Assembly (NCBI GenBank): GCA_003225175.1 | Contig: QIBA01000046.1 | Location: 1-64,000, forward strand | Reading direction: 5' to 3' | From: Acidobacteriota bacterium | Lineage (GTDB): Bacteria > Acidobacteriota > Terriglobia > Terriglobales > Acidobacteriaceae | DNA length: 64,000 nt | Part shown: positions 49,170-58,351 of the stretch, piece by piece | How the letters are laid out: each line of letters opens with the position of its first letter | Position numbering within the stretch: the first letter of the stretch is position 1 | Translations under genes and position numbers: made by a program | Notes under the pieces: generated by a model | Told to the model about the DNA's origin: nothing | Databases searched by the model: none | Seen by the model: only the letters and a program-made list of their open reading frames with translations

Positions 49170-51836
49170 TCAATGCGCCGAAGTAGCAGATGCCTGTAGC
49201 TGATCCAGGGCTTTTTTGGCAGCGATCAAGTCTGGCCCGTTCGGCAGCAGTTTCAACGCAATCTGTAGTTCCTCCCGTGCGTGTTCTGTGTCACCTTTTC
49301 GCGCATAAATGAGTCCCATATTTTTTCTCAGCACTCCGAGTTGAACGCATTGCCTGCAAAGATCAATTGCGTCCTGTAATTGACTAACTGCCTGGTCCCA
49401 CCTTTGTTCTTCGGCAGCACGAAGTGCGAAGTTGTTCAGCTCTTTCACCCGTTCAATGGTCTGTTGCTTCTGCTGCAATGCCTGGAGGCGCGCGGCGTAC
49501 TCTCCCGAATCGGAACTCTTCATTTGCGTCAGCACTCGAGTAAGGCTGGAGAGCGCGGGCAGATAATCGGGGTCTGCATCAACCGCCTTCTTCCATTGCG
49601 CAATTGCTTCATCTCTCTTCCCCTCCTGAAGCAGGCTGCGGCCGAGATAAAAACGCGCCTCAGCATTTGTGGGTTCGAGTTCAACGACACGTTGAAAGAG
49701 CTGGGTGGCGTAGGGAGAAGAATGCTCAAGGACTCCTAGCAGAAGGAGCGCGTCGATGTAATTTGGTGAGAGCTTCACAGCGGTTGCCAGCGCCTCGTGG
49801 GCCTCTTGGTTGCGATGCAGCGCGTAGAGAACTCTGCCGCGATTGTAGTGAGCCATTGCCGAATCTGGAGCGAGGCGAGCTGCCTCCGAGAATTGATTCA
49901 GCGCCCCCTGAAGGTCGTTGTTATCGCCAAGAGCGATTCCCAGATTCAGGTGGACGTCCGCTAACGTCGGATCTAATGCGACTACCTTGCGCAACGTTTC
50001 CACCGACTCGGCCCGACGGCCAGTCTTTCCCTGAAATATACCGAGAGCGGTTAGGGCATTCCTACTGCCGGGCTGGAGTCGCAACGCTGTCCGGAATTGC
50101 GCTTCGGCATCGCCGTACTTACCAGCCGAAGCGTACATAAGTCCCAGGTTGACATGACCCAGCGCAGATTGCGGATCGATCTCAATTGCTCGGCGAAACA
50201 ATCTCTCCGCATCTTCGTTTCTTGCCTGCCGGCCAAGCGCAGTGCCTAAATTGTTGAGAGCATCCGCAGACTGTGGATCGATGTCGAGCGCATTTGTGAA
50301 TTCGCGCTCAGCATCAGAGAGACGGCCTTGAGAGAGGAGCAGCGCACCGAGTTGATTGTGGGCCGGAGCGAACCTGGCGTCGAGAGAAATGGATTTTTCC
50401 AGTTCGAGCTGCTCTGCTGACTTGTCTCCAATTTGGGAAAGTGCAACCGCAAGATTGTAGTGCAATCTTGCGTCGTTATTGTCAAGCAACACGGCTTTGC
50501 CATAGAGGTCCGCCGCTTCCCTAGCCCGTTTTTGCTCGAGCAAATCGTTGGCTTGATTGCTGAGAAAAGCAGCCTTTGCCTGCTGCTCTTCTTTCTGCTT
50601 GAGCTGGTCGAAAGCTGCGAATTGCTGCTTAGCGGCAGCCTCTTGCTTGTTTCTCGCCAGCAGACGAGCGAGTTGATATCTCGCCTCCGCACCGGCGGGT
50701 TTCAGTTTCACTGCCGTCTCCAACTCCCGAATGGCCTCATCCATACGGCCGGCACGGCCCAGAACGACTCCAAGATCGTAATGAGCTTTATAGCTGGAGG
50801 GGTTCACTTTGAGTGCGCGCTTCAACACCGCTATTGCTTCATCCGGATGGTTAGAATCTTTCAGCGCGTCACCGAATATTTCCAGGCCTTCCGCATTCGC
50901 TGGATTGCGATGCGTATAGTCACTCAGATATGGAAGGGCCTCCTCGACAGCGCTTTGGTTCAGCAGTGCCTTGGCGAGCAGAAGCTGAGTGTCTGCCCTG
51001 CCTGGATCGAGTCGCAAGGTTTCTTTGTATTCCATCACCGCATCACGATAATTCCCGCGATGCGCGTACGCCGTAGCCAGATCGTAATGCAGCTCTGCTG
51101 TATTTGGGTTGGCTGCTACCGCCTCCTGCAAGAGAGGAATGGCGCTTGCATAATTGCCGAGTTGCGAGCGGGCAACAGCTAGAGCCGTTTTCATCTGCAA
51201 CGAGATTGGCGCCGCCGGTGAAGCAGCAAGCCCCTGCTCCAGGTAATACGCCGCCGCATTGTAGCTCCCTTGCCAACTCATCAGTTGAGCAAGGTCGTAA
51301 TAGGCAAGCGCAAACTGCGGATTGATTGCAATGGCGCGGCGGAATTCTTGCGCGGCATCATCAGGTTTGCGCAAATCCTGCAGCGCCAATCCACGCGCGT
51401 TGTGGGCGGTGAACGAGTTCGGCTGTTGCTGGATAACTGCGGCCAGTTCCTGAACGGCACGCTGCGGATTGTGATTCTGGATCAGCGCGAGAGCGAGATC
51501 GTAGCGCGCCTGCGTTGCTGTGGGATCAATCGCGAGCGCAGTTTCAAATGCGCCCGTTGCGCAATCGTAGTTTCCCGTTCGGCCAAACTGCACGCCAAGC
51601 TCATCGTAAAGTGCTGCACTAGGCTCAAGAGCAAGTTTCTGTTGGAGTCCTGAGGCAACGCGATCGGTTGACCAGCACTCATCCGGAATTCGTGCAGCAG
51701 ATGCAACCTGGCCAGAGTTTGGCGTACTCCTGTTTTCCTGGGCTGCCAGCAGCAAAGCCAGGAACAACAAGGCGAGCACAACAAGTGAATGGCGAAAACG
51801 CGCGGTTGCAGCCATTGATGAACCTAAACTTATCAT
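49170..51836 (-). CDS. Secreted protein with about 20 tetratricopeptide repeats
   Basis: This encodes 888 residues; a start 21 bases further in (MAATARFRH) is possible. Signal peptide FRHSLVVLALLFLALLLAAQ. Almost the whole mature protein is TPR, with consensus pieces such as AHNARGLALQDLRKPDDAAQEFRRAIAINPQFALAYYDLAQL and YNLAVALSQIGDKSAEQLELEKSISLDA. It is probably a periplasmic scaffold. Convergent with the CRTAC1-type gene, 28 bases apart. Confidence 0.9.
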   Translation of the reverse strand: MISLGSSMAATARFRHSLVVLALLFLALLLAAQENRSTPNSGQVASAARIPDECWSTDRVASGLQQKLALEPSAALYDELGVQFGRTGNYDCATGAFETALAIDPTATQARYDLALALIQNHNPQRAVQELAAVIQQQPNSFTAHNARGLALQDLRKPDDAAQEFRRAIAINPQFALAYYDLAQLMSWQGSYNAAAYYLEQGLAASPAAPISLQMKTALAVARSQLGNYASAIPLLQEAVAANPNTAELHYDLATAYAHRGNYRDAVMEYKETLRLDPGRADTQLLLAKALLNQSAVEEALPYLSDYTHRNPANAEGLEIFGDALKDSNHPDEAIAVLKRALKVNPSSYKAHYDLGVVLGRAGRMDEAIRELETAVKLKPAGAEARYQLARLLARNKQEAAAKQQFAAFDQLKQKEEQQAKAAFLSNQANDLLEQKRAREAADLYGKAVLLDNNDARLHYNLAVALSQIGDKSAEQLELEKSISLDARFAPAHNQLGALLLSQGRLSDAEREFTNALDIDPQSADALNNLGTALGRQARNEDAERLFRRAIEIDPQSALGHVNLGLMYASAGKYGDAEAQFRTALRLQPGSRNALTALGIFQGKTGRRAESVETLRKVVALDPTLADVHLNLGIALGDNNDLQGALNQFSEAARLAPDSAMAHYNRGRVLYALHRNQEAHEALATAVKLSPNYIDALLLLGVLEHSSPYATQLFQRVVELEPTNAEARFYLGRSLLQEGKRDEAIAQWKKAVDADPDYLPALSSLTRVLTQMKSSDSGEYAARLQALQQKQQTIERVKELNNFALRAAEEQRWDQAVSQLQDAIDLCRQCVQLGVLRKNMGLIYARKGDTEHAREELQIALKLLPNGPDLIAAKKALDQLQASATSAH

Positions 51837-51896
51837 TCACGGCTGCAGGACGGCGGATCAGCCCGAAGTTGCGGCTTGGCGTGGGCGTCTGCAACT

Positions 51897-51930
51897 TCAA
51901 AGTAGAAACGCCCCACCAATGCGGGGCGTT
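51897..51930 (-). terminator. Intrinsic terminator after the DUF1059 gene
   Basis: On the minus strand aacgcccc and ggggcgtt form an 8-bp stem, followed by tctactttg. It lies 20 bases after the DUF1059 stop. Confidence 0.6.
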
Positions 51931-51949
51931 CTAAAAGTTAGACGCATTG

Positions 51950-52189
51950 CTAGGCTGCTTGCCGGCGGATTGCTCCTCGCACTTTTGAGCGGGTGTTTTC
52001 GTCCATATTCATGTGATGGACTTCTCGAGCATGCTGCTCGATCTTGGGAAAAATTTCGTCTTCACTCTTTCCCTTTGTCTGCCAATCGCAGCTGCTCTGA
52101 CCCACGTCTGCACAGCGGAATGTGAGGTTTTGATTGCCTTGGTTGACGTTGCGTTCCGACGACGGACCTTTCGAGACATCTTGTGCCAT
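51950..52189 (-). CDS. DUF1059 small protein
   Basis: This encodes 79 residues. The conserved family core is clear: LTFRCADVGQSSCDWQTKGKSEDEIFPKIEQHAREVHHM, with Cys in FRCADVG and CDW and the final H-x3-H-H pattern. Soluble, single domain; function unknown. A terminator follows. Confidence 0.92.
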   Translation of the reverse strand: MAQDVSKGPSSERNVNQGNQNLTFRCADVGQSSCDWQTKGKSEDEIFPKIEQHAREVHHMNMDENTRSKVRGAIRRQAA

Positions 52190-52432
52190 TCTCGTTTACC
52201 TCTTGGCAATTCTCCCGCAAATCCAGAGCAGCGGCGGGAAAATCGAGAGCTGGTCCACACGGAGCTGCGCGCTCCGTTCAGAGGTTTGCGCTACTCCGTC
52301 CTCAGCACGCATATGGATTGAAGTCACGACGGCGAATCCTGCGGGAATATCGCGGTGATAAACACGCAGATGGTTTATAACCAGCGGTTTCCAGGAAAGA
52401 GAATAAAAGCCACTATCCGATAATGCTCAATT

Positions 52433-53167
52433 TTATCGACGGCGGTAATGAATTGCGAATTCGTATCCGGGATTCGGCGGAAATAATTCCGCGCACTTGC
52501 GCAGGCGTTCGCCAAGCGGTCCAGGAGCTAAGAGAGGGTAATCGCGTTCGCGCAGATCATAGTAGTCGACATCTACCGCGAGCGATAGCAGATACACGGC
52601 GATGGCGTCGGCAAAGGTTGCGTTCAGATATTCGTGGCGTGCCTTTTCGCGATCGCCGGAGTTGCCGGTAGCGAGTTTGCGCAATTCGAAGGCATCCATG
52701 CTGCTTTCGCCACGGACATTGCTTTCGGCTTGTCTCCACACGATTTCAGCGAACTCTTCGGACACTCCTGCTTTCTCCACGAAGGCATGGCCTACATTAA
52801 TAAAGAACTCAAAGGCCACCGAGAACCGGTCGTCCATCACGCGCGTTGAGATAAAAACACATTGCGAGCCGCTTACGGTGTAGTTGCGATGGCAAACGGC
52901 ATGGTCGCTCAGCTCGCTGTCGTAGCGCTCGGCGATGCGGGTATCGTCACCTTCACCCACTGTGAGTGGGACGAAATAGTACGCCTTGCGTTGTAATGCC
53001 GCGGCAATTGCCGGTGGCACCGCTCCCACTGCGCGCTCAACGTCCTGCGCGCTGATGGTGTTCTCGCCGACTAAGGCGTAGCAGACGCCGTTAGGTGCCT
53101 GCGCCACGTGAGCCGTACGCACAACTTCGGCGGCTGGGCGCGTCTCTGCCTGGGCGGTTTGGGACAT
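52433..53167 (-). CDS. Conserved-looking protein, unknown function
   Basis: This encodes 244 residues. No signal peptide or membrane span. Mixed alpha/beta with several aromatic-rich pieces (GKAYYF-like RKAYYFVPLTVGEGDD, FEFFINVGHAFVEKAG, AFADAIAVYLLSLAVDVDYYDLRERDYPLLAPG, ending PPNPGYEFAIHYRRR). Two His/Asp-bearing segments (DSELSDHAVCHRNYTV, NVGHAFVEK) might hold a metal or active site, but I recognise no family. Confidence 0.68.
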   Translation of the reverse strand: MSQTAQAETRPAAEVVRTAHVAQAPNGVCYALVGENTISAQDVERAVGAVPPAIAAALQRKAYYFVPLTVGEGDDTRIAERYDSELSDHAVCHRNYTVSGSQCVFISTRVMDDRFSVAFEFFINVGHAFVEKAGVSEEFAEIVWRQAESNVRGESSMDAFELRKLATGNSGDREKARHEYLNATFADAIAVYLLSLAVDVDYYDLRERDYPLLAPGPLGERLRKCAELFPPNPGYEFAIHYRRR

Positions 53168-53423
53168 CTATCCGGAATTTTACAGTATGGTTCCTAGGGC
53201 GTAGCCCCCCAGAAATGGAGCGTCCGGCGCCCGCCTGGCGAAGATGGGAGTCGTCAACAATTTCGTGCGCCGGGGGAAAGCTGCCGGCCACTGGTTGGTT
53301 GCTGCGCCATGCCCGCTCGTCCCACGCGGTGCTGATAGTATTCCTTGCTGCACCTGTGGGCTGCAGAGTGCCGGGTGAGCGTCAACAGGCAGGCGCGAGC
53401 CCAAGATCCCGAAAAATTGAATC
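53168..53423. other. Divergent spacer, nothing recognised
   Basis: This separates the hypothetical gene (minus) and the M28 peptidase gene (plus). A tacagtat patch at about 53182 is a possible -10. No repeat, operator or RNA motif seen. Confidence 0.4.
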
Positions 53424-55094
53424 ATGGTTGGAGGTCATCGTTTGAAATTCGCGACCCGCCGTCTGCTGGTTTGCTCACTTCCCTTTCTATCCGTGCTTGC
53501 CTTTGCACAAACTCAGGAAAAAGTCGATCTCGATATGGTGACGAAGATCCGTTATGAGGGTTTTCGTAATTCGAAGATCAAGGAGATTGCCGAAGGGCTC
53601 ATCGAAAACATCGGTCCGCGGCTCACGGGTTCACCGAACATGAAGCGCGCGAATGAGTGGACTCGCGATCAGCTAACGAAATTCGGTCTGGTCAATGCTC
53701 ACCTCGAAGCCTGGGGACCGTTCGGACGCGGCTGGTGGAATGAGTATGTCAATGTGCGCATGCTGTCGCCGGATACGCAAACGGTTATCGCTTATCCGAA
53801 GGCGTGGACTCCCGGAACCGACGGTGCAATTCACGGCGATTGCGTTCGCGCCAACATCAGGACCAAGCAGGATTTTGAAAAGTACAAGGGCAAGCTGGCC
53901 GGGAAGATTGCGATCCTCGGTGAGCTGGTGGACGTGAAGCCCATTGTGGAACCGCCATACGAGCGCTACACGGAAAAGTCGTTGGCAGACGTCGGGAATT
54001 ACGAACTGCCAAGCGAGAGGCCGGCGTTTAGTCCGCAAGAGCAGCAGAGACGCCAGCAGTTTCAGCGGGATCTGAATCAGTTCTTTGCTGACGAAAAGCC
54101 GCTGGCGGTGATCGACCGCAGTCGCGGAGCCGCGGGCGGAGGAACTGTCTTCGTGCAGGGTGGTGGTGCATATCGCAAGAGCGAGCCCCAGGCTGCGGTA
54201 CCACAATTGACGCTGGCGATTGAGCAGTGGGATCGCGTGGCACGCCTGCTGGAGCAGAAGACACCGGTGCAGCTCGAGATCAATGTAAAGAACAACTGGT
54301 CCGACGCTGACGAGCAGTACGACACGATCGCTGAGATCCCTGGCGCCGACAAGAGAGATGAGGTCGTGATGCTCGGAGCGCATCTCGATTCATGGCATAC
54401 AGGCACAGGCGCAACTGACAACGGTGCGGGCAGCATCGTGATGATGGAGGCAGTGAGGATTCTGCAATCGTTGGGAGTGAAGCCGCGGCGGACGATTCGC
54501 ATTGGGCTGTGGAGCGGCGAAGAGGAGGGCTTGCTGGGCTCTCAATGGTACGTGCAGCACCATTTTGGATCGCGTCCACCAATGGATACTCCTGCAATGC
54601 AAGGTATGCCAACGCTTCGGCGTCGAGAAGCCGGAGCGGTAACGGTGAAGGCGGAGCAGGCGAAGGTGTCGGTTTACTTCAACATCGATAATGGGACAGG
54701 AAAGATCCGCGGCGTGTACATGCAGGAGAACGCTGGAGTGCAGCCGATCTTCGAAGCCTGGATGCATCCGTTCAAAGATCTCGGCATGGATACGCTCACG
54801 ATGCGTTCCACGGGGGGCACCGACCATCTCTCGTTCGATGCGGTCGGCATTCCAGGATTCCAGTTCATCCAGGATCCAATTGAGTACGACACCCGAACGC
54901 ACCACTCCAATATGGACGTCTATGACCGTTTGCAGTTCGACGATCTGCGGCAGATCGCGGTGATTGTCGCGGACTTCGTCTATAACGCCGCGATGCGTGA
55001 TCAGATGTTTCCGCGCAAGCCGATTGAGAAGGAACTGCCGAGGCGTCCGGAGAAGCCGGAGGATGAGGATCAGGCGCCTCCGTCAGGAATGTAA
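53424..55094 (+). CDS. M28-family metallopeptidase (carboxypeptidase Q-like)
   Basis: This encodes 556 residues with signal peptide (LLVCSLPFLSVLAFAQ). A PA-like insert lies between about 130 and 270. The catalytic domain has zinc ligands and acid/base: MLGAHLDSWHTGTGATDNGAG (His and Asp), IGLWSGEEEGLLGSQ (Glu pair) and THHSNMDVYDRL (last His). Other features are ISFDAVG-like HLSFDAVGIPGFQF. It is an exported aminopeptidase or carboxypeptidase. C-terminal tail is acidic and Pro-rich. Confidence 0.93.
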   Translation: MVGGHRLKFATRRLLVCSLPFLSVLAFAQTQEKVDLDMVTKIRYEGFRNSKIKEIAEGLIENIGPRLTGSPNMKRANEWTRDQLTKFGLVNAHLEAWGPFGRGWWNEYVNVRMLSPDTQTVIAYPKAWTPGTDGAIHGDCVRANIRTKQDFEKYKGKLAGKIAILGELVDVKPIVEPPYERYTEKSLADVGNYELPSERPAFSPQEQQRRQQFQRDLNQFFADEKPLAVIDRSRGAAGGGTVFVQGGGAYRKSEPQAAVPQLTLAIEQWDRVARLLEQKTPVQLEINVKNNWSDADEQYDTIAEIPGADKRDEVVMLGAHLDSWHTGTGATDNGAGSIVMMEAVRILQSLGVKPRRTIRIGLWSGEEEGLLGSQWYVQHHFGSRPPMDTPAMQGMPTLRRREAGAVTVKAEQAKVSVYFNIDNGTGKIRGVYMQENAGVQPIFEAWMHPFKDLGMDTLTMRSTGGTDHLSFDAVGIPGFQFIQDPIEYDTRTHHSNMDVYDRLQFDDLRQIAVIVADFVYNAAMRDQMFPRKPIEKELPRRPEKPEDEDQAPPSGM

Positions 55095-55208
55095 GCTGAA
55101 GCAAAACGTGTCTCCGGCCGGGCGGGCCCCGTTTTGATTCTCATCTCGCGTGACTCGTGAAGTAGACGACCATCGCAAACTCGCAGGACCACGACATCCT
55201 AAGCAAAA

Positions 55209-55236
55209 CACCCGGCCGAGGGCGGACGGATCCACG
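55209..55236. repeat. Degenerate REP-like element against a stop codon
   Basis: cacccggccgagggcgg and acggatccacg follow the family at 18719-18914 with a few changes. It abuts the TAA of the VWFA protein gene (minus strand stop at 55237) and may act as a 3' end structure for it. Confidence 0.55.
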
Positions 55237-57021
55237 TTATTTTGGCGGAGCATTAGACAGCAGAACATCGATCGTTCCTACTTGTTGGCTAAGACGATCC
55301 ACAGCGCCAACTCTGACGCGATACGCGCTGGGCTTCACGGTAACCTCCTGCGATGCCTGCAGTCCGGTGCGAAGAACTTTGAGATACTCGGCCTGCGTGA
55401 GGGTTGCGTCGATTGTGTCGGCCGAATGCCCTACATCCTTCCCATTTCGGTCCCAAGCCACGGCCAGCAGATCGAGGAATGCGTGTTTCCGGCCTTCGGC
55501 AGCATCCGTAAAAGTGATTTGCTGCGGATTAATCAGATACGTGATTCGAACTGAGTGATGGTCAGTATCGGGCGGTAGCACTTGTGCTTTAAAGTAGAGA
55601 GCGGTCGAGTCCGGCATGTCAGGACGCATCGCCGCCGCCAGTTTGATAGTCGACTCTTGGGGCGTGTGTTCCGGTTCAGGAAACGCGTAATAGCCACGCC
55701 GATATTGCAGCGTTGCTCCGGGGCGCTCTGTCTTGAGGCTGATGCGACGAAACTTGCCGTTCCAATCCTGGTTTTGGGGCTCATAGGCAATTGTGTAGTA
55801 GCAGGATGTCTGGTCAACGCTGCGCTGCATCGCCGTCTTCAGGCCATTGGTTCCGTAGAAGGCTTTTCCGCCGGTCTGCTCTGCGATCTCGTCCATTGTG
55901 GTTTGTGCGTCGCTTTCTTCCTGCATCTGGCGCGCGAATCCTGCATTCATGCGCGGCATCTGCGTGCTGGAGTCAAAGCCGGTCATGCTTTCGCCGGTAT
56001 TAGTCAGATCGACGCCATGAGTGTGAAGGCCTGTGGCGTCGATGGGGTACACCGCCACTTGCGCCGCCGATAACAGCGAAGTGGCTTGATGGACAGCAAT
56101 GTCGAAATTGCTGCGGTCATGTTGCTCGGAACGTACGAATGGATTTGGACCAAAACTGAACGGAAAAGTTCCTGAGAGCCAAAGCAGGTTCTTTCGTCCG
56201 GGATAGCCTTGCAACATCGCCGCCAGCTCCACCAGTGAACTCAGGGTGATTCCAACTCTCTGAGTAATCTGGTACTGCTCTTGTGTTGTAAGAGCATCGC
56301 GCAACCTCGCCGTTGTTCCCGCCAGGAGATCTGAGTCCTGCGGCGCTTGTGGGGCCGCACCCGAGCCTGGTCCGGTCACCGTCGGAGTGGTCATCCGCTC
56401 GCGGTAAATGAGGTCATCCTCATTTCGTTGATGTTCCTTTTCAGTAGTGAGCAGAGGAGATTGGCTCGACAGAATCCTTTGTGCGGCAGCAAGCAGAACA
56501 TCCGATTGTCCGGTAAAGCTCTGAACCATTCGCAGACGCGTGCCGAGGGTGAACAATGCAGTTTGTTGGCCGCGCGGCAGCTCGTTTAGAAATTCGATGA
56601 GATGACGACGCGCCGCGGACTGGTCGAGCGTTGGAGTATTGAGTGTGTCGAAGAGTATGACTGTGAGAGGACCGCGAGGTTCGTCTACAGGGACGTTCGT
56701 ATATTGGTGCGGTGGCAGATGGAATGGTTCTTGCGGCTGCGCCGTCAGCTTTGTTTCATGCGCGTCAAATGAGCGTACCTGCTGAGGTTTGCCATCCTCG
56801 AAGATCTTGAAATCGTTTTGCGCCAGCCCGCGAATCGGACGGCCATTTCCGTCGAGCACGATGACATCGAACTGTACGAGCCTCGAGTTCGCACGAAAGG
56901 TCGGCGTTGCTGAAGTGGTCGATCTCGCGGTCGGCGGCGCTTGGGCGGATAGTAATGAGCTCAAGATGAACAACAGAAACGCTGAGTGAAATATGCACGG
57001 CATTGAGCGTCTGCGAACCAT
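55237..57021 (-). CDS. VWFA-related protein of acidobacterial type
   Basis: This encodes 594 residues; a start 18 bases further in (MPCIFHSAF) is possible. Signal peptide CIFHSAFLLFILSSLLSAQ. A beta domain is followed by a VWA-like fold: LTVILFDTLNTPTLDQSAARRHLIEFL, LLWLSGTFPFSFGPNPF and YTIAYEPQNQDWNGKFRRISL. This is the acidobacterial VWFA-related family of unknown function, found in many copies per genome. The MIDAS site is only partly preserved (DTLNT). Confidence 0.9.
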   Translation of the reverse strand: MVRRRSMPCIFHSAFLLFILSSLLSAQAPPTARSTTSATPTFRANSRLVQFDVIVLDGNGRPIRGLAQNDFKIFEDGKPQQVRSFDAHETKLTAQPQEPFHLPPHQYTNVPVDEPRGPLTVILFDTLNTPTLDQSAARRHLIEFLNELPRGQQTALFTLGTRLRMVQSFTGQSDVLLAAAQRILSSQSPLLTTEKEHQRNEDDLIYRERMTTPTVTGPGSGAAPQAPQDSDLLAGTTARLRDALTTQEQYQITQRVGITLSSLVELAAMLQGYPGRKNLLWLSGTFPFSFGPNPFVRSEQHDRSNFDIAVHQATSLLSAAQVAVYPIDATGLHTHGVDLTNTGESMTGFDSSTQMPRMNAGFARQMQEESDAQTTMDEIAEQTGGKAFYGTNGLKTAMQRSVDQTSCYYTIAYEPQNQDWNGKFRRISLKTERPGATLQYRRGYYAFPEPEHTPQESTIKLAAAMRPDMPDSTALYFKAQVLPPDTDHHSVRITYLINPQQITFTDAAEGRKHAFLDLLAVAWDRNGKDVGHSADTIDATLTQAEYLKVLRTGLQASQEVTVKPSAYRVRVGAVDRLSQQVGTIDVLLSNAPPK

Positions 57022-57091
57022 GGCAGTTGCAGCGTTCCATTATCGTGCTTTGCGGTCGAGAAATGCGAGACAACGTTTTGCAACGGCTGAT

Positions 57092-57514
57092 TCACGCCGC
57101 TTTGCGCTGTCCATCTCCAGTCTTTTGTCTTACTTCGTGCTCTTCGCCTTTGATTTCTACGCGCTCGCGCTTGATGTCGAGCCGCAGGCGGTCGAATATC
57201 GAGATGTATTGGTTCGCGATCCAGACCAGGGCGAAGAAGCCGAGGACCGATCCGCGCCAATCCTGATAGACCAGACGGAAGTGGGTGATTAGTTGGAAAA
57301 TGAATGCCACCCAGTGACTGAAGCAGTATTCGCAGGTAAAGAGGTAGAAGAACTTGCGTTGCAGCAGATGTGGAGCCTGCTTGCTGCAGCGTATGCAGAA
57401 CTCACGAGGCTCGCGGAAGATCTCTTCGTGGGTAATAGTCCAACTCACGCTGGCAATGGGAATTGCGATCAACAGTAATTGAATGATTTGAACGCCAAGC
57501 TCGCCTGCGGTCAT
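57092..57514 (-). CDS. Membrane protein with CxxC-type motif (DUF1360-like)
   Basis: This encodes 140 residues from the ATG at 57514, which avoids overlap with thiE; the frame stays open to 57631. Three hydrophobic spans. The motif FTCEYCFSHWVAF and a second pair FCIRCSKQAP recall DUF1360-like proteins, but residues differ. The tail is charged and cytoplasmic. Function unknown. Confidence 0.65.
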   Translation of the reverse strand: MTAGELGVQIIQLLLIAIPIASVSWTITHEEIFREPREFCIRCSKQAPHLLQRKFFYLFTCEYCFSHWVAFIFQLITHFRLVYQDWRGSVLGFFALVWIANQYISIFDRLRLDIKRERVEIKGEEHEVRQKTGDGQRKAA

Positions 57515-57583
57515 CTCATCAGAGAGGCCGAATTGCCCTGGCGCGTTGCATCGCAGGCGCGCCCGTTCTGCTAAGGTCAATGA

Positions 57584-58261
57584 TTGTTTCTCTATTACAT
57601 AACCGATCGTAGCCAGCTTTCCGCTAAGCATGAGGAAGCAATTCGGTTATTGCTCGAGCGTATAGCAGAGGCTGCGAGCGCTGGTGTTGATGCCATTCAG
57701 CTGCGGGAAAAAGACCTCAACGCGCGAGAGCTTGCCGAATTGGGAACTCGCGCGGTGGACATTGTCCGTGGCGTCTCGATCGGCGCGTCGAACGTGCGCA
57801 CCAGGTTGCTGATCAATTCTCGGCTAGATGTAGCAATTGCATGCGGCGCAGATGGAGTGCATCTTCGGTCCGATGATGTCTCCGCGGCAGAGGCGCGTGT
57901 GATCTTCGCGCAGGTTGGAATTTCTTCTCCGTTCATCGGTGTTTCCTGCCACACAGTTCAAGAGGTATCACTTGCGGAAGGACAGGGGGCGGACTTTGCG
58001 GTGTTTGGCCCGGTATTCGAAAAGGCACGGGACAAAGGCGCTCCGACTGCGGTACGCGCAGTGAAGGAAGCGTGCGATAAGCGTAAGGCAGCCCACCAGC
58101 CTATGCCAGTCTTCGTACTCGGGGGAGTCACCCTCTCGAATGCAGCAAACTGCCTCAAGGCCGGTGCACGCGGTGTGGCAGGAATTCGGGTATTCCAGAA
58201 TGGAAATATGTCCGAGACAGTGGCTCGGCTGCGCAAGCTGGGGGAGGAGCTGCACTCCTAA
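57584..58261 (+). CDS. thiE: Thiamine phosphate synthase
   Basis: This encodes 225 residues from a TTG at 57584 (LFLYYITDRSQ matches the family start). TIM-barrel motifs are LYYITDR, IQLREKDLNARELAELG, LLINSRLDVAIACGADGVHLRSDD, GVSCHTVQEVSLAEGQGADFAVFGPVFEKARDKGAP and VFVLGGVTLSNA. It joins HMP-PP and the thiazole phosphate to make thiamine phosphate. No TPP riboswitch is seen in the short upstream gap. Alone, without other thi genes here. Confidence 0.95.
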   Translation: MFLYYITDRSQLSAKHEEAIRLLLERIAEAASAGVDAIQLREKDLNARELAELGTRAVDIVRGVSIGASNVRTRLLINSRLDVAIACGADGVHLRSDDVSAAEARVIFAQVGISSPFIGVSCHTVQEVSLAEGQGADFAVFGPVFEKARDKGAPTAVRAVKEACDKRKAAHQPMPVFVLGGVTLSNAANCLKAGARGVAGIRVFQNGNMSETVARLRKLGEELHS

Positions 58262-58351
58262 TCCTCGCTACTTGGCGTTTCGTCCCACATGCTCCGGAGT
58301 AAGAAAGTTTTTAACGCTTCGCTAACGCGCGCAGGATTATACTTTCGCGCC

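Noticed and set aside
53095-53445. Open frame spanning the spacer before the M28 peptidase
   Set aside because: Trp/Arg/Pro-rich, overlaps two better genes and has no ribosome binding site.
57480-57583. TPP riboswitch before thiE
   Set aside because: No CUGAGA or CUGAUC-type conserved segments in the upstream sequence.
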